A DNA stretch of 64,000 nt from Phylloscopus collybita (taxonomy: Eukaryota; Chordata; Aves; Passeriformes; Phylloscopidae): assembly GCA_027886175.1 (NCBI GenBank), contig JAJNNQ010000031.1, positions 1,526,501 through 1,590,500 on the forward strand, read 5' to 3'. The notes under the pieces are model-generated. The model was not told the origin of the DNA, did no database searches, and saw only the letters and a program-made list of their open reading frames with translations. A program made the position numbers and the translations under genes. Shown one piece after another: positions 45,044-54,719 of the stretch; within the stretch, counting starts at the first letter, position 1; each line of letters opens with the position of its first letter.

Positions 45044-47160
45044 GCCAGCCACGGCCGAGGAGTTGTGACCCAGCGATGCTTGGGAGGCTCTGCCGTGGAG
45101 ATCCGAGTCCATCTTCCTCTCCAGTAACCCAACTCGCCTCGTTAGGGTGATGCAGAGTAAAAATAGGCACCAGCTCTGATGGTTATTTGCATTTTTGCAT
45201 CCTGAACTAGATTAGGGGATGGTTTAAAATAATTCCCCATTCCTCCGAGTCCAATTTTTTTTTTTTTTTTTTTTTTCCTTCCTTCCTTCCCCGCGCTTTC
45301 GGGAAACGCCGCTCGTGAATCTTTGAGAGATTGGCCCGAAATAATTCTCTTTTCGATGTGTTTCTGGAAGCTTGAGGATGCTGAGAATGCTGTTTGCTTT
45401 GCCTCCTCTGGTGTCTTCTGTAATCCTTGTGTCCCAGTGGCTTTAGGGAACCTCTGCAGTTGGGAGGCCCCTTCCTGAAGGACGCGCCGCGGAATCCGAG
45501 GGATCCCTGGCTCCGGCTGCAAGAGGAAACTCTGCCACTCAGGACCACATCCCTGTGGGAACAGGAGAAAAAAGAGGGGTTTTAACAGTGCTGCCCTCTG
45601 CATTTTGGAAAACACAGAGAGCTGCTGTGTTTTTCTTGAGGAAAACCCAAGAATTTGCCTCGAATTGCCTGGTGTCTTTGGCAGAGGTGGCACTGCCAGC
45701 ACGAGGCTCCTTGGGAGGAGCGGGCAGGGGATGCTCCCAGCTGCCTGCGTGGGCACTGCAGGAGCCAGGAACTTGCCCAGAATCTCTTTGCAGTTTTCCT
45801 TTCTGGATGGCTGTAGAAGTGAAGGAGCTTTGTGGTTTCCTTGTGAGAAAGGAGGGGGCTGGAGAAGGTTTGAAGCTGCTGAAGACTCTTGGAGGATCTG
45901 TTTCCCTTTCCAAAGGGGGAGCTGAATGGAACTGGAAACGTCTTGATGGGACCAGGGGCTTCTGCCTCACTTGGTTTTCCTCTCTGTGCCACTGTGTCCG
46001 TGTCTAAACAAGCCCTGACCCCAGAGGAACTCCTACACCACCTGGGGGAGGGGGATTTGAGCACATCCCACCTGCTGCTGGGTGGGGTTGGGCTCCAGTG
46101 CACATGCAAACCCAGAGCTGGGTCCCTGCAGGAGGCATTGCCTCAGAGCTGGGCACCTGTGGCACTCGGGGAGAAAAGAAATCCAAGAATTTCTTCCCTG
46201 ATGCACTTTTTAAAGGGTGGGGTTTGTCCAAGGGAGCAGATGGGCTGGATTATCCTTTTGGGAAAGTGGGAATTTCTTCCTTTTTCTTGTTTCAACTGCT
46301 GAAAAAAAAAAAAAATCACTTCATCCTCCTACTTACCTCCCCAATGGAGCATGGTCACATTTATCCTGCTTTTAACCACCTCTGGTGAGTGATAATCCTT
46401 GGTTTGGGGAAATAATGGAAACAAATCCCTGTTTTAATTAAATGCAGGAGGCTTCCAGATGTCTAAATAAGCATTTTTTGATGTACAAATTTCATCCCAG
46501 ATTGGAACTCCCAGGCTGCTGAGTGACAGAACCCGCCCTTCACTCAGCACCTCCTCCATTTATTTTCCCTTCTGTTTTAATTATTTGCTCTCTTCACCTT
46601 ACACTTGCAGCCTCGTGCTCGTGCAAGAAGCGTTCAGCACCTGCTCTCTAAATCACTTTTTATTTGAATGTGTGCAATTGGAAGGAGGATTGTGTCTTTC
46701 CTTTGGACATGACTTCCATTTGTCCTGCTCCTTCCCCTGGAGGTAGCTCAGTGCAAATGACACACGTGGCAATACTGAAGTTGTTCTGGTTGACTTGTTC
46801 CTTGTGTCTTTTGAGGAAATGAATTGATTTCAATGCTGCTGTTCCAAATTCTTCTTGTTTGGAGCTTTTATTTGTCAGAGTTTCCTTCACCCCAAGTTGG
46901 TTTGGGGTCGAGCTAAACCTTGCTCTCGTTGCTATGACTTCTCCATGTTTGTTAGGAAATTGAAATTGGTGGGGTTTTGGGGTTTTTTTTGGATTCTGAG
47001 CTTTGGGCCAAGAGAAATCTTCCATTGAGCCAGCCAGATGTGATTTGATGATGTTAATTGTTAAGTATAAATAATGTATATACTCATTTGTCTGAGATTT
47101 TCTACACGGCTCCACACATGCCTGAACTTTTATAATAAAAGCAGGATTTGTCCTTCTGTC
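45044..47160 (+). other. STAM2: STAM2 3' untranslated region
   Basis: No further coding sequence follows the stop, and no repeat of size is seen apart from a T run at about 45,256-45,278 and an A run at about 46,302-46,314. A good AATAAA (47,134-47,139) gives the most likely distal 3' end; earlier ends are possible. Confidence 0.65.
47134..47139 (+). terminator. STAM2: Probable STAM2 polyadenylation signal
   Basis: AATAAA in 'ttttataataaaagcagg', followed by T/G-rich sequence. About 2.1 kb after the stop codon. Confidence 0.6.
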
Positions 47161-47944
47161 ACCTCTGCTACTCCTAACTCCGTGATATGCAACTTGTAGA
47201 TAGTGTAAAATAATTTAATTATTATTAAACCAGTGGATTTAGAGGGGGGTTGGTGTTTCTCTTCATACTTCTAAGACATGATCATATTTATTTTTAAGGC
47301 CTGATTGTAACTGAACATGCTGCCAAAGGATTTCTCTAACTCCAGATTTCTACCTTAGGTTTCTACCTGCTGTTTTCTATCAGGAATTCAGGGTGGAGAA
47401 CTCCTGCTTTCTTTTCATACAAACCCTTAACATAGGAACCTGGGCAACTTTCTAATGAGACTTTTCATGTGATCTGTTTGTTTCATGGGTGTTAAATCTC
47501 CCTGGGAGATCCATTCCCTTCCCTGGGACCTGTGGTGTCTGTTCAGTTTGTCACCCCAGAGCGGTCTGAGGGGTTGTGCTCTGTCACCTGATGTCACCCA
47601 CGCTTTGTCTCTCCAATTGGCTCCAGAAATAATGTTAAAAATCAGATTATTGAAACCTTCCAAGTGCTGTTGTGTGTTCTTTGTGCTGGAGGCTTTGGTG
47701 GGAGGATGCCCTGGGCTTTGTGGGACTCTGGCCCTCGATGCTGTGGCCTCTCTCAGGGGTTATTTCCTGAGATGAAGATGATTTTCTTCCCTTTTTTTTT
47801 TTTTTAATCTGTGCATCTTTCCTAAGAACTCCCAGGCTGTGCCCCTGCTTGCACTGAGAGGTGTCTGTGGGATGAGTAACATTTGTGAACAAACACACCC
47901 AGGAGAGAAGTCTCTGGTTAAGGAGGCAAGAGCTGGGTTGGGTG

Positions 47945-48215
47945 GATTGTGCCTGAGAATTCTGGCTCATCCCAAAAAATCAGAGTGAATCCCTGGGCTT
48001 TAACCCTGCTGCTGAGGCTGTGCATGGACACCAAACACACCTGAGAATTCTGGCTCATCCCAAAAAATCACAGTGATTCCCTGGGCTTTAACCCTGCTGC
48101 TGAGGCTATGCATGGACACCAAAAACATCTGAGAATTCTGGTTTATCCCAAAAAATCAGAGTGAATCCCTGGGCTTTAACCCTGCTGCTGAGGCTGTGCA
48201 TGGACACCAAAGACA
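47945..48215. repeat. 88-bp satellite, first block (3 copies)
   Basis: Three copies of a unit containing 'ctgagaattctggctcatcc', 'gtgaatccctgggctttaac' and 'gaggctgtgcatggacacca'. Lies between STAM2 and CACNB4. Confidence 0.93.
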
Positions 48216-48632
48216 CCTGCAGGGAGCCCCACAAATTGTCATTTACACATCAGTCACTGGTTTCCATCATTTTTTTTACAGCCCTTTGGAGCCTCTGACC
48301 CCAGTGAGTTGATTTGGGGTCACTTCAGGCTGGCAGCCATCCTTTAAAAAACCAGCTCTTTCCCATCCTGGATTATTGGGAAATGCTGGCTTCTTTTGCC
48401 TTCTGAATCCCTGATCCATCAGGTCTCTGGAGAGAATCTTTCCCTGGGAGCTTGGCCACCCCACAATTCATGTTTCAACAGAAGAACCAATTTAGTGATG
48501 CAACTGAATGTAAAAATCATCTGATTTCAACCCCAGCCTTTGCTGACCCACATTCACCTTGGAGAGAGAAGCCAGGCTGCTCCTTTCAGCCCGGGAATGA
48601 AAGGATTTGGTGTCTGCAGCCAGGCAGGAGGA
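48216..48632. other. Unique insert between satellite blocks
   Basis: About 415 bp unrelated to the satellite. No gene was recognised. Either an insertion into the array or sequence between two separate expansions. Confidence 0.6.
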
Positions 48633-49192
48633 TTCAGAGTGAATCCCTGGGCTTTAACCCTGCTGCTGAGGCTGTGCATGGACACCAAAAACCCCTGAGA
48701 ATTCTGGTTTATCCCAAAAATTCAGAGTGAATCCCTGGGCTTTAACCCTGCTGCTGAGGCTGTGCATGGACACCAAACATGCCTGAGAATTCTGGTTTAT
48801 CCCAAAAAAACAGGGTGATTCCCTGGGCTTTAACCCTTCTCCTGAATCTGTGCATGGACACCAAAAACACCTGAGAATTCTGGCTCATCCCAAAAATTCA
48901 GAGTGAATCCCTGGGCTTTAACCCTGCTGCTGAGGCTGTGCATGGACACCAAAAACATCTGAGAATTCTGGCTTATCCCAAAAATTCAGGGTGAATCCCT
49001 GGGCTTTAACCCTGCTGCTGAGGCTGTGCATGGACACCAAAAACATCTGAGAATTCTGGTTTATCCCAAAAATTCAGGGTGAATCCCTGGGCTGTAACCC
49101 TGCTGCTGAGGCTGTGCATGGACACCAAAAACACCTGAGTATTCTGGTTTATCCCAAAAATTCAGAGTGAATCCCTGGCCTTTAACCCTGGC
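48633..49192. repeat. 88-bp satellite, second block (6-7 copies)
   Basis: Same unit as 47,945-48,215 and in the same orientation; the last copy is degenerate and runs into 'ccctggctgggctgg'. Confidence 0.93.
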
Positions 49193-49589
49193 TGGGCTGG
49201 ACCCTCAGCAGAGCTGCCTGGGTGTGCTCAGAGCCTGCAGGTGTGAGTGTGAGTGAGCTCAGCCTGGGCTGTGCACATTCCTGCTCTTGCTCATCCCAGT
49301 GGGAGGTGTGATGTGCCTGGAGGTGAAGCTCAGCGGGAAATCCAGGTCCCGCTTCCAAACCTTCCTCAGATTTTCGCTCCCAACGCCTCAGCTCCCGATT
49401 CGAGCTGCTTTTCCTCGCTGCCCTGGGAATGGGAGCTCTCTCCATGGCTGGGGGTTGGTGCCACTTGGTGCAGATGGATGTGGGGAGGGTTGGGCAGGGC
49501 CCTGGGCTTTGGTTGTGCCAGCTGGGGCTCAGCTGGATGGGGTCTGGGTGGGCTCCCGAGCTGCTGCTTGCCCAGGGCATCCCCCCATG

Positions 49590-49858
49590 GAAGGGACAGG
49601 AAACCCCATCCCAATGCAGCCCTGCCAGGGCCGGGACACCTTCCCACCATCCCAGGCTGCTCCAGCCTGGCCTTGGGCACTGCCAGGGCTCCAGGGGCAC
49701 CCACAGCTGCTCTGGGAATCCCAGCCCAGGCAGGAATTCCCAATCTCCCAGCCAGCCCTGCCCTCTGGCAGTGGGAGCCATTCCCTGTGTCCTGTCCCTC
49801 CAGCCCTTGTCCCCAGTCCCTCTGCAGCTCTCCTGGAGCCCCTTCAGGCCCTGCCAGG
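49590..49858 (-). mobile_element. CR1-type LINE fragment, antisense
   Basis: Contains 'caggctgctccagcctggcc', 'ccagggctccaggggcaccc' and 'gagccattccctgtgtcctg', the reverse complement of the CR1 piece at 30.0 kb. It merges into the minisatellite at its right end. Confidence 0.88.
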
Positions 49859-51165
49859 GGCTGGGAGCTCTCCCTGGAGCCTTCCCTTCTCCAGGGGAAC
49901 ATTCCCAGCTCTCCCTGGAGCCTTCCCTTTTCCAGGAGAACATTCCCAGTTCTCCTTGGAGCCTTCCCTTCTCCAGGAGAACATTCCCAGCTCTCCTTGG
50001 ATCCTTCCCTTCTCCAGGGGAACATTCCCAGCTCTCCCTGGAGCCTTCCCTTCTCCAGGGGAACATTCCCAGCTCTCCCTGGAGCCTTCCCTTCTCCAGG
50101 GGAACATTCCCAGCTCTCCCTGGATCCTTCCCTTCTCCAGGGGAACATTCCCAGCTCTCCCTGGAGCCTTCCCTTCTCCAGGAGAACATTCCCAGTTCTC
50201 CTTGGAGCCTTCCCTTCTCCAGGAGAACATTCCCAGTTCTCCTTGGAGCCTTCGCTTCTCCAGGGGAACATTCCCAGTTCTCTCCCTGGAGCCTTCGCTT
50301 CTCCAGGGGAACATTCCCAGTTCTCTCCCTGGAGCCTTCCCTTCTCCAGGGGAACATTCCCAGCTCTCCCTGGAGCCTTCCCTTCTCCAGGAGAACATTC
50401 CCAGTTCTCCTTGGAGCCTTCCCTTCTCCAGGAGAACATTCCCAGCTCTCCCTGGAGCCTTCCCTTCTCCAGGAGAACATTCCCAGCTCTCTCCCTGGAG
50501 CCTTCCCTTCTCCAGGGGAACATTCCCAGTTCTCTCCCTGGATCCTTCCCTTCTCCAGGGGAACATTCCCAGCTCTCTTTGGATCCTTCCCTTCTCCAGG
50601 GGAACATTCCCAGCTCTCTCCCTGGAGCCTTCCCTTCTCCAGGGGAACATTCCCAGTTCTCTCCCTGGATCCTTCCCTTCTCCAGGGGAACATTCCCAGC
50701 TCTCTTTGGATCCTTCCCTTCTCCAGGAGAACATTCCCAGCTCTCCTTGGATCCTTCCCTTCTCCAGGAGAACATTCCCAGCTCTCCTTGGATCCTTCCC
50801 TTCTCCAGGGGAACATTCCCAGCTCTCCCTGGAGCCTTCCCTTCTCCAGGGGAACATTCCCAGCTCTCCTTGGATCCTTCCCTTCTCCAGGGGAACATTC
50901 CCAGCTCTCCCTGGATCCTTCCCTTCTCCAGGGGAACATTCCCAGCTCTCCCTGGAGCCTTCCCTTCTCCAGGGGAACATTCCCAGCTCTCCTTGGATCC
51001 TTCCCTTCTCCAGGGGAACATTCCCAGCTCTCCCTGGATCCTTCCCTTCTCCAGGAGAACATTCCTAGCTCTCCCTGGAGCCTTCCCTTCTCCAGGGGAA
51101 CATTCCCAGCTCTCCCTGGATCCTTCCCTTCTCCAGGGGAACATTCCCAGCTCTCTCCCAGCCTG
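49859..51165 (-). repeat. 41-43 bp minisatellite derived from CR1, upstream of CACNB4
   Basis: About 31 head-to-tail copies of 'ctccctggagccttcccttc' plus 'tccaggggaacattcccag', with variants cttgg/ccctgg, gatcc/gagcc and gag/ggg. It adjoins the matching CR1 fragment on its left. All six frames are open throughout, giving apparent frames of up to 834 codons that are not genes. The array stops about 210 bp before the putative CACNB4 start codon. Confidence 0.95.
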
Positions 51166-51375
51166 TCCCCAGCCCAGCCGAGCTCCAGCGCTCTGATCGC
51201 TGCTGGCACCGGGGCCGGGCTCCGGGGGTTTTGCCGTCCCAGCCCCGCCCCGGAGCCGCCCCCGCCCGCCGCCCCCTCCCCAGCGCGCTCCGCCCCGGCG
51301 GCGGCTCCGCTGCGCCCGGAGAGCGGCCCGGGAGCGCCGGGAGCCGGGCAAGGCAGCGGGGGAACCGGGGGAGCC

Positions 51376-51384
51376 ATGGCCGCG
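51376..51384 (+). CDS. CACNB4: CACNB4 putative coding exon 1 (Met-Ala-Ala)
   Basis: ATGGCCGCG in a strong start context (gggagccATGG), followed by a GTGCGT donor at 51,385. Spliced to exon 2 it gives [13 protein letters not shown] in phase. The mammalian beta-4a N terminus (starting MSSSSYAK) is not seen within the window upstream. This exon is therefore inferred from position, context and phase. An undetected upstream exon is the alternative. Confidence 0.5.
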
Positions 51385-51465
51385 GTGCGTGCGGGGCCAG
51401 GGGGCGGCGGCGGGGCCGGGGCCGGGGCGGTGACACGACCTTGACGCCTTTGTCCCCCCGGGCAG
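51385..51465 (+). other. CACNB4: 81-bp GC-rich intron with G-quadruplex potential
   Basis: The putative first CACNB4 intron contains several G runs, including three GGGGCC/GGGGCG units at about 51,411-51,430 and 'ccagggggcggcggcggggc'. It ends in 'ccccccgggcag'. The predicted G-quadruplex lies on the coding strand, hence also in the RNA. Confidence 0.5.
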
Positions 51466-51549
51466 GTGACGAGGGGCACCGCGACTCGCCGCAGCCGCCT
51501 GAAGCGCTCGGACGGCAGCACCACCTCCACCAGCTTCATCCTGCGGCAG
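51466..51549 (+). CDS. CACNB4: CACNB4 coding exon 2 (calcium channel beta-4 subunit), partial gene
   Basis: Twenty-eight whole codons, [20 protein letters not shown] then STSFILRQ, followed by a GTCAGC donor. The [19 protein letters not shown] stretch is the family-specific N-terminal region of CACNB4, and the boundary after RQ is the known junction before the exon starting GSADSYTSRPSDSD. CACNB4 is the cytoplasmic beta subunit of high-voltage-activated calcium channels. Its SH3-guanylate-kinase core binds the alpha-1 interaction domain, raising surface expression and tuning gating; it is strong in cerebellum. Those core exons are not in this window. The orientation and position after STAM2 agree with human synteny. 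Beta-1 has KRSDGSTSSDTTSNSFVRQ here, so beta-4 is clearly the better match. Confidence 0.92.
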
Positions 51550-51646
51550 GTCAGCGGCCTTGGGGGGGGCTCGGGGGGCTCGGGTTGGTTCGGTGCCGGC
51601 GGGGTCGGGACCCACCCCGTGCCCAGCGAGGCGCCGCCGCTGCCCG

Positions 51647-51724
51647 GGGATGCTCCGGGGATGCTCCGGGGATGCTCCGGGGATGCTCCGGGGATGCTCC
51701 GGGGATGCTCCGGGGATGCTCCGG
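51647..51724. repeat. 11-bp minisatellite just after CACNB4 exon 2
   Basis: Seven near-perfect copies of 'atgctccgggg', about 100 bp into the intron. Seven identical units suggest a young and probably variable array. Confidence 0.95.
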
Positions 51725-52116
51725 CTCCGGGCAGCGCTGGAGTTGCGAACGCCGCGGGAGTTCGGGGCTGGGAGCGGCCCCGGAGCCCGGCCCCGGCCGT
51801 GCTTCAGCGCGATGAACGCGTGCATTGCCCTCGCCTCGGGCTCCCAGGCTGTGCCTGAGCCGCTGGGCATCGCCCGGTTATTCCCTGTGACACCGAGGGA
51901 TGCGCTTGGCTTAGGGAATGGGAGCTGAGGTGCTGGTGAGGAGCTCCTTCTGACTTCAGGATTTCTGGAGGGGGCGGGGGGGGAAATTAAATTGGTTTTA
52001 AATGTGTCAAGAGCATCGGCATCTGAGGTTGGGGCTGCTCAGAGCTGATTCCACAGCAGCCCCGTGCACTGCAGGAGCACTGAGAGCCATCAGCATGGAA
52101 CCTCCTGCTAACATAT

Positions 52117-52525
52117 TCCCCTTTTCCTTCCCTGCTCCCCTTTTCCTTCCCTGTCACCCTTTTCCTTCCCTGCTCCCCTTTTCCTTCCCTGCTCCCCTTT
52201 TCCTTCCCTTCTTCCCTTTTCCTTCCCTGTGACCCTTTTCCTCCCCTGTGACCCTTTTCCTCCCCTGTCACCCTTTTCCTTCCCTTCTTCCCTTTTCCTT
52301 CCCTGTGACCCTTTTCCTCCCCTGTGACCCTTTTCCTTCCCTGTCACCCTTTTCCTTCCCTGCTCCCCTTTTCCTTCCCTGTGACCCTTTTCCTTCCCTT
52401 CTTCCCTTTTCCTTCCCTGTCACCCTTTTCCTCCCCTGTGACCCTTTTCCTCCCCTGTGACCCTTTTCCTTCCCTGTCACCCTTTTCCTTCCCTGTCACC
52501 CTTTTCCTCCCCTGCTCCCTTTTCC
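52117..52525. repeat. 19-bp polypyrimidine minisatellite
   Basis: About 21 copies of 'ccttttccttccctg' plus 'tgac', 'tcac' or 'ctcc', so that one strand is almost all pyrimidine over 400 bp. CACNB4 intron 2. Confidence 0.95.
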
Positions 52526-53375
52526 CTCTCTGCTCCCAGTCTCCCACTCCTGCCAGCTGTCCCTCGCTCAGACACAGACTGACATCCTGAGTCCCCCTGA
52601 AGCATCACCCTCACCTAAAAAAACACGCTCTGCACGAAACAATACCGGTTTCATTCCCAAGTAGAGCATGTGGAGCATTCCCCAGAGCATGAGCCCTGCA
52701 TCCCAGATTCCTCAGTGACTTCAGCAGCAATTTAAGGAAGCTCAGGGAGAGCGGAACTGGGGCCCTTGACGGATCCAGGGACGCCTGCCACGCTGTGCTC
52801 AGGGCGTGGAGGCTGCTCTGCCAGAGAAAGGGATTTCAGTGAGCCAGGGAAGTTTGATTTTCCTCGGTGGCATCTCCCTGTCACGGCTCCAGCCGTGTCG
52901 GGCTGGCAAGTCCCCGTTCCCAGAGTGACATGTGAGAGTCTGGGCGAGGATCTGACGCTGGCTGTGAGCTGAGCCGTGGAGATGGGGAGTTGAAATGAGG
53001 ATAAAGTGAGCAGGAAAGGCAGTTTTGGGTTATGCTGGAGGGTGGTGGCAGCCCAGGAGATGCTGGTGCTCCTGGGAGGTGGCCTGGAGGAGCTCTCAGC
53101 CTGGCACACAGGGGTGGATTTGTGCTGCCTGGGAATTGGGGGGGTTGTGGTTCAGGCAGAGGATCCTTGGCATCACCTGGAACACCTTGTGTCCAAGGCA
53201 GCAGGACGTGACCTGGAATTTTGGAGGCCAGGCCTCTGTCTGTCTGTCTGGTTTTGGGGGGACTCACTTCACTCCTGACCCTCCTGAGGTGTTTTACACC
53301 TTGGATGGGCACTTCCAATGAAGAACAGGAAAATCAGGTGATGGGATGTTTTTCCTGTCCTTTACCTCCCCACAG
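52526..53375. other. CACNB4 intronic sequence without recognised features
   Basis: No known exon, repeat family or strong regulatory motif was seen in this stretch. It ends in an acceptor-like sequence at 53,362-53,375. Confidence 0.5.
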
Positions 53376-53568
53376 GGAAGTTTTCCCTCGTAACAATCAG
53401 GCTCTAGGAGCAGAAGTGGAACAGAAAGTCCCACCAGCAGGGATTCACTTCAGGGAACGCTGTGCTGCTTGTAGGTCTAATTCGACAACAAAGAGGGATT
53501 CTGTCAGGGAGATTTGTTATCAGTGTCCCAGAGGAGCTTCAGTCTTCTGTAGATCTTGTATACATTAA
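53376..53568 (+). other. Exon-like cysteine-rich reading frame, possible transposase C-terminal remnant
   Basis: After a good acceptor-like sequence ('tttacctccccacag' ending at 53,375) an open frame runs to TAA at 53,566-53,568. Its last 38 residues have the pattern C-x2-C-x14-C-x2-C-x7-C-x2-C-x-H: segments RERCAACRS, REICYQCP and VFCRSCIH, then stop. Zinc-ribbon-like cysteine patterns at the extreme C terminus are typical of piggyBac-type (DDE_Tnp_1_7) transposases, which this loosely resembles. The catalytic DDD region is not visible upstream and the upstream part of the frame looks random. Alternatives are a decayed transposon end, a terminal exon of an unknown gene, or chance. Confidence 0.3.
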
Positions 53569-54515
53569 AAACTGAGCACCAGCTCCTTGCCCAAGCCCAC
53601 AGTACCTATGGAAATGATATCCTTGCTTTCCCTCTGTGCCAGGAGAGACGCAGCTCCCTGGGATTTGAACTCATTACTCGACTTTTCATTATGTTGCATT
53701 TAATTTTTGGTTTCGATCCGTTGCTCGGTCTAATTTAGCGAGGGAATAACGTTTGGAGGAGCTTTTGGATTTGCATTTTTATTTTTTTTTTTTTGCCCAC
53801 ACTGTGCTGGTGGGAAGCAGAGAGGGTCTGTGGTGCTGAGTGCTCTGGACAGAGCTCCCAGCCCCAGCCTCTCCGTGCGGGAAGCTGGCAGTGCCCTCTT
53901 TGCTGGGGGAGGGCACAGGTGGAGCCCTGCACTCCCAGGAACACACACAGGGGTGTGCTGGAAATCAGTGGGATGATGTTTAAAACCCCCCTGAGTGAGT
54001 GGGATCACTGCTGTCCTGGAGTGACTCCTGGTGCAGGGAGATTCCCAGCTGGTGGGAAGGGCCCCGAGTCCAGGGCACGGCCAAAGCTGGGAGCAAAGCT
54101 GGCACTGAAGGGGTCAAGTGTGGCCTTTGAGCAAGGAATGGGTGCACAAAAGTGTTCCTCTGACATGGCAGGTGCTGCTCAATTAGAGCCAAGAAGCCCC
54201 TTAAGGGACAGGAGTCAATTATAAGACACTAATTAGGGCAGCTGGAAACGTGTGCTTGTGATTCCAACACGACGCCGGCATCAGAACTCCTCCTCGTGTT
54301 TTCTGGGGGGTTTTGTGTTCCCAGCCCTTGTGACCTGTGGCTGCACAGGATTTGGTGTTTTCCCTTGGAATTCTGGCAGCACCACTTTATTCCCTGCCAT
54401 TGCTGGTGAGATTTATTTCACTGATAAAAGCTGTGACCTGTGCAGAACAGCAAGAAGCACCCAGGGGTTGTGTCAGAGCATCCATCACTGCTGGGTGTGC
54501 TGGGGTGGGAGTTCA
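53569..54515. other. CACNB4 intronic sequence, unique
   Basis: No recognised gene. About 53,580-53,740 is moderately AT-rich and repeat-free ('taatttttggtttcgatccg') and might be conserved. An interrupted T run lies near 53,779-53,793. Confidence 0.45.
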
Positions 54516-54590
54516 GCTTCCCTTTCTCCTCCTCCTCCTCCTTATTTTCCTCCTTCTCCTCCTCCTTTTACTCCTTCTCCTCCTCTCCAG

Positions 54591-54654
54591 GTGTCTCCCA
54601 GAGGAATATTTACACATTTTGCTTTTTGTTGACCCAACTGCAGCCCTTGTGCAG
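54591..54654 (+). other. Cryptic exon-like segment
   Basis: A long pyrimidine tract ('cctcctccttttactccttc' and 'tcctcctctccag') precedes 64 bases that are open in one frame and are followed by a consensus donor 'cag|gtgaga'. Sixty-four bases would shift the CACNB4 frame, so it is not a normal coding exon of the gene. It could be a cryptic or poison exon. Confidence 0.25.
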
Positions 54655-54719
54655 GTGAGATTGAGACACCTCCTCGTGCAGGGCGTTCCTTTGGAACGTT
54701 CTCCCTCACACCTCAGGGT

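Larger units (their letters stand above)
51170..51860. promoter_or_regulatory. CACNB4: CpG island / promoter of CACNB4
   Basis: CpG-dense DNA with several GC boxes ('agccccgccccggag', 'ctccgccccggcgg', 'cgcccccgcccgccg') just upstream of the putative start codon. No TATA box. The island begins directly where the minisatellite ends. Confidence 0.75.

Noticed and set aside
47945..49192. CRISPR-like array of regular repeats
   Set aside because: Units are contiguous without unique spacers, in a vertebrate genome; this is a satellite.
49182..51870. Open frames of 593-834 codons in all six frames around the CACNB4 promoter
   Set aside because: They exist because the 41-43 bp unit has no stop triplet on either strand. 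The translations are the same unit in shifting frames and show no protein family.
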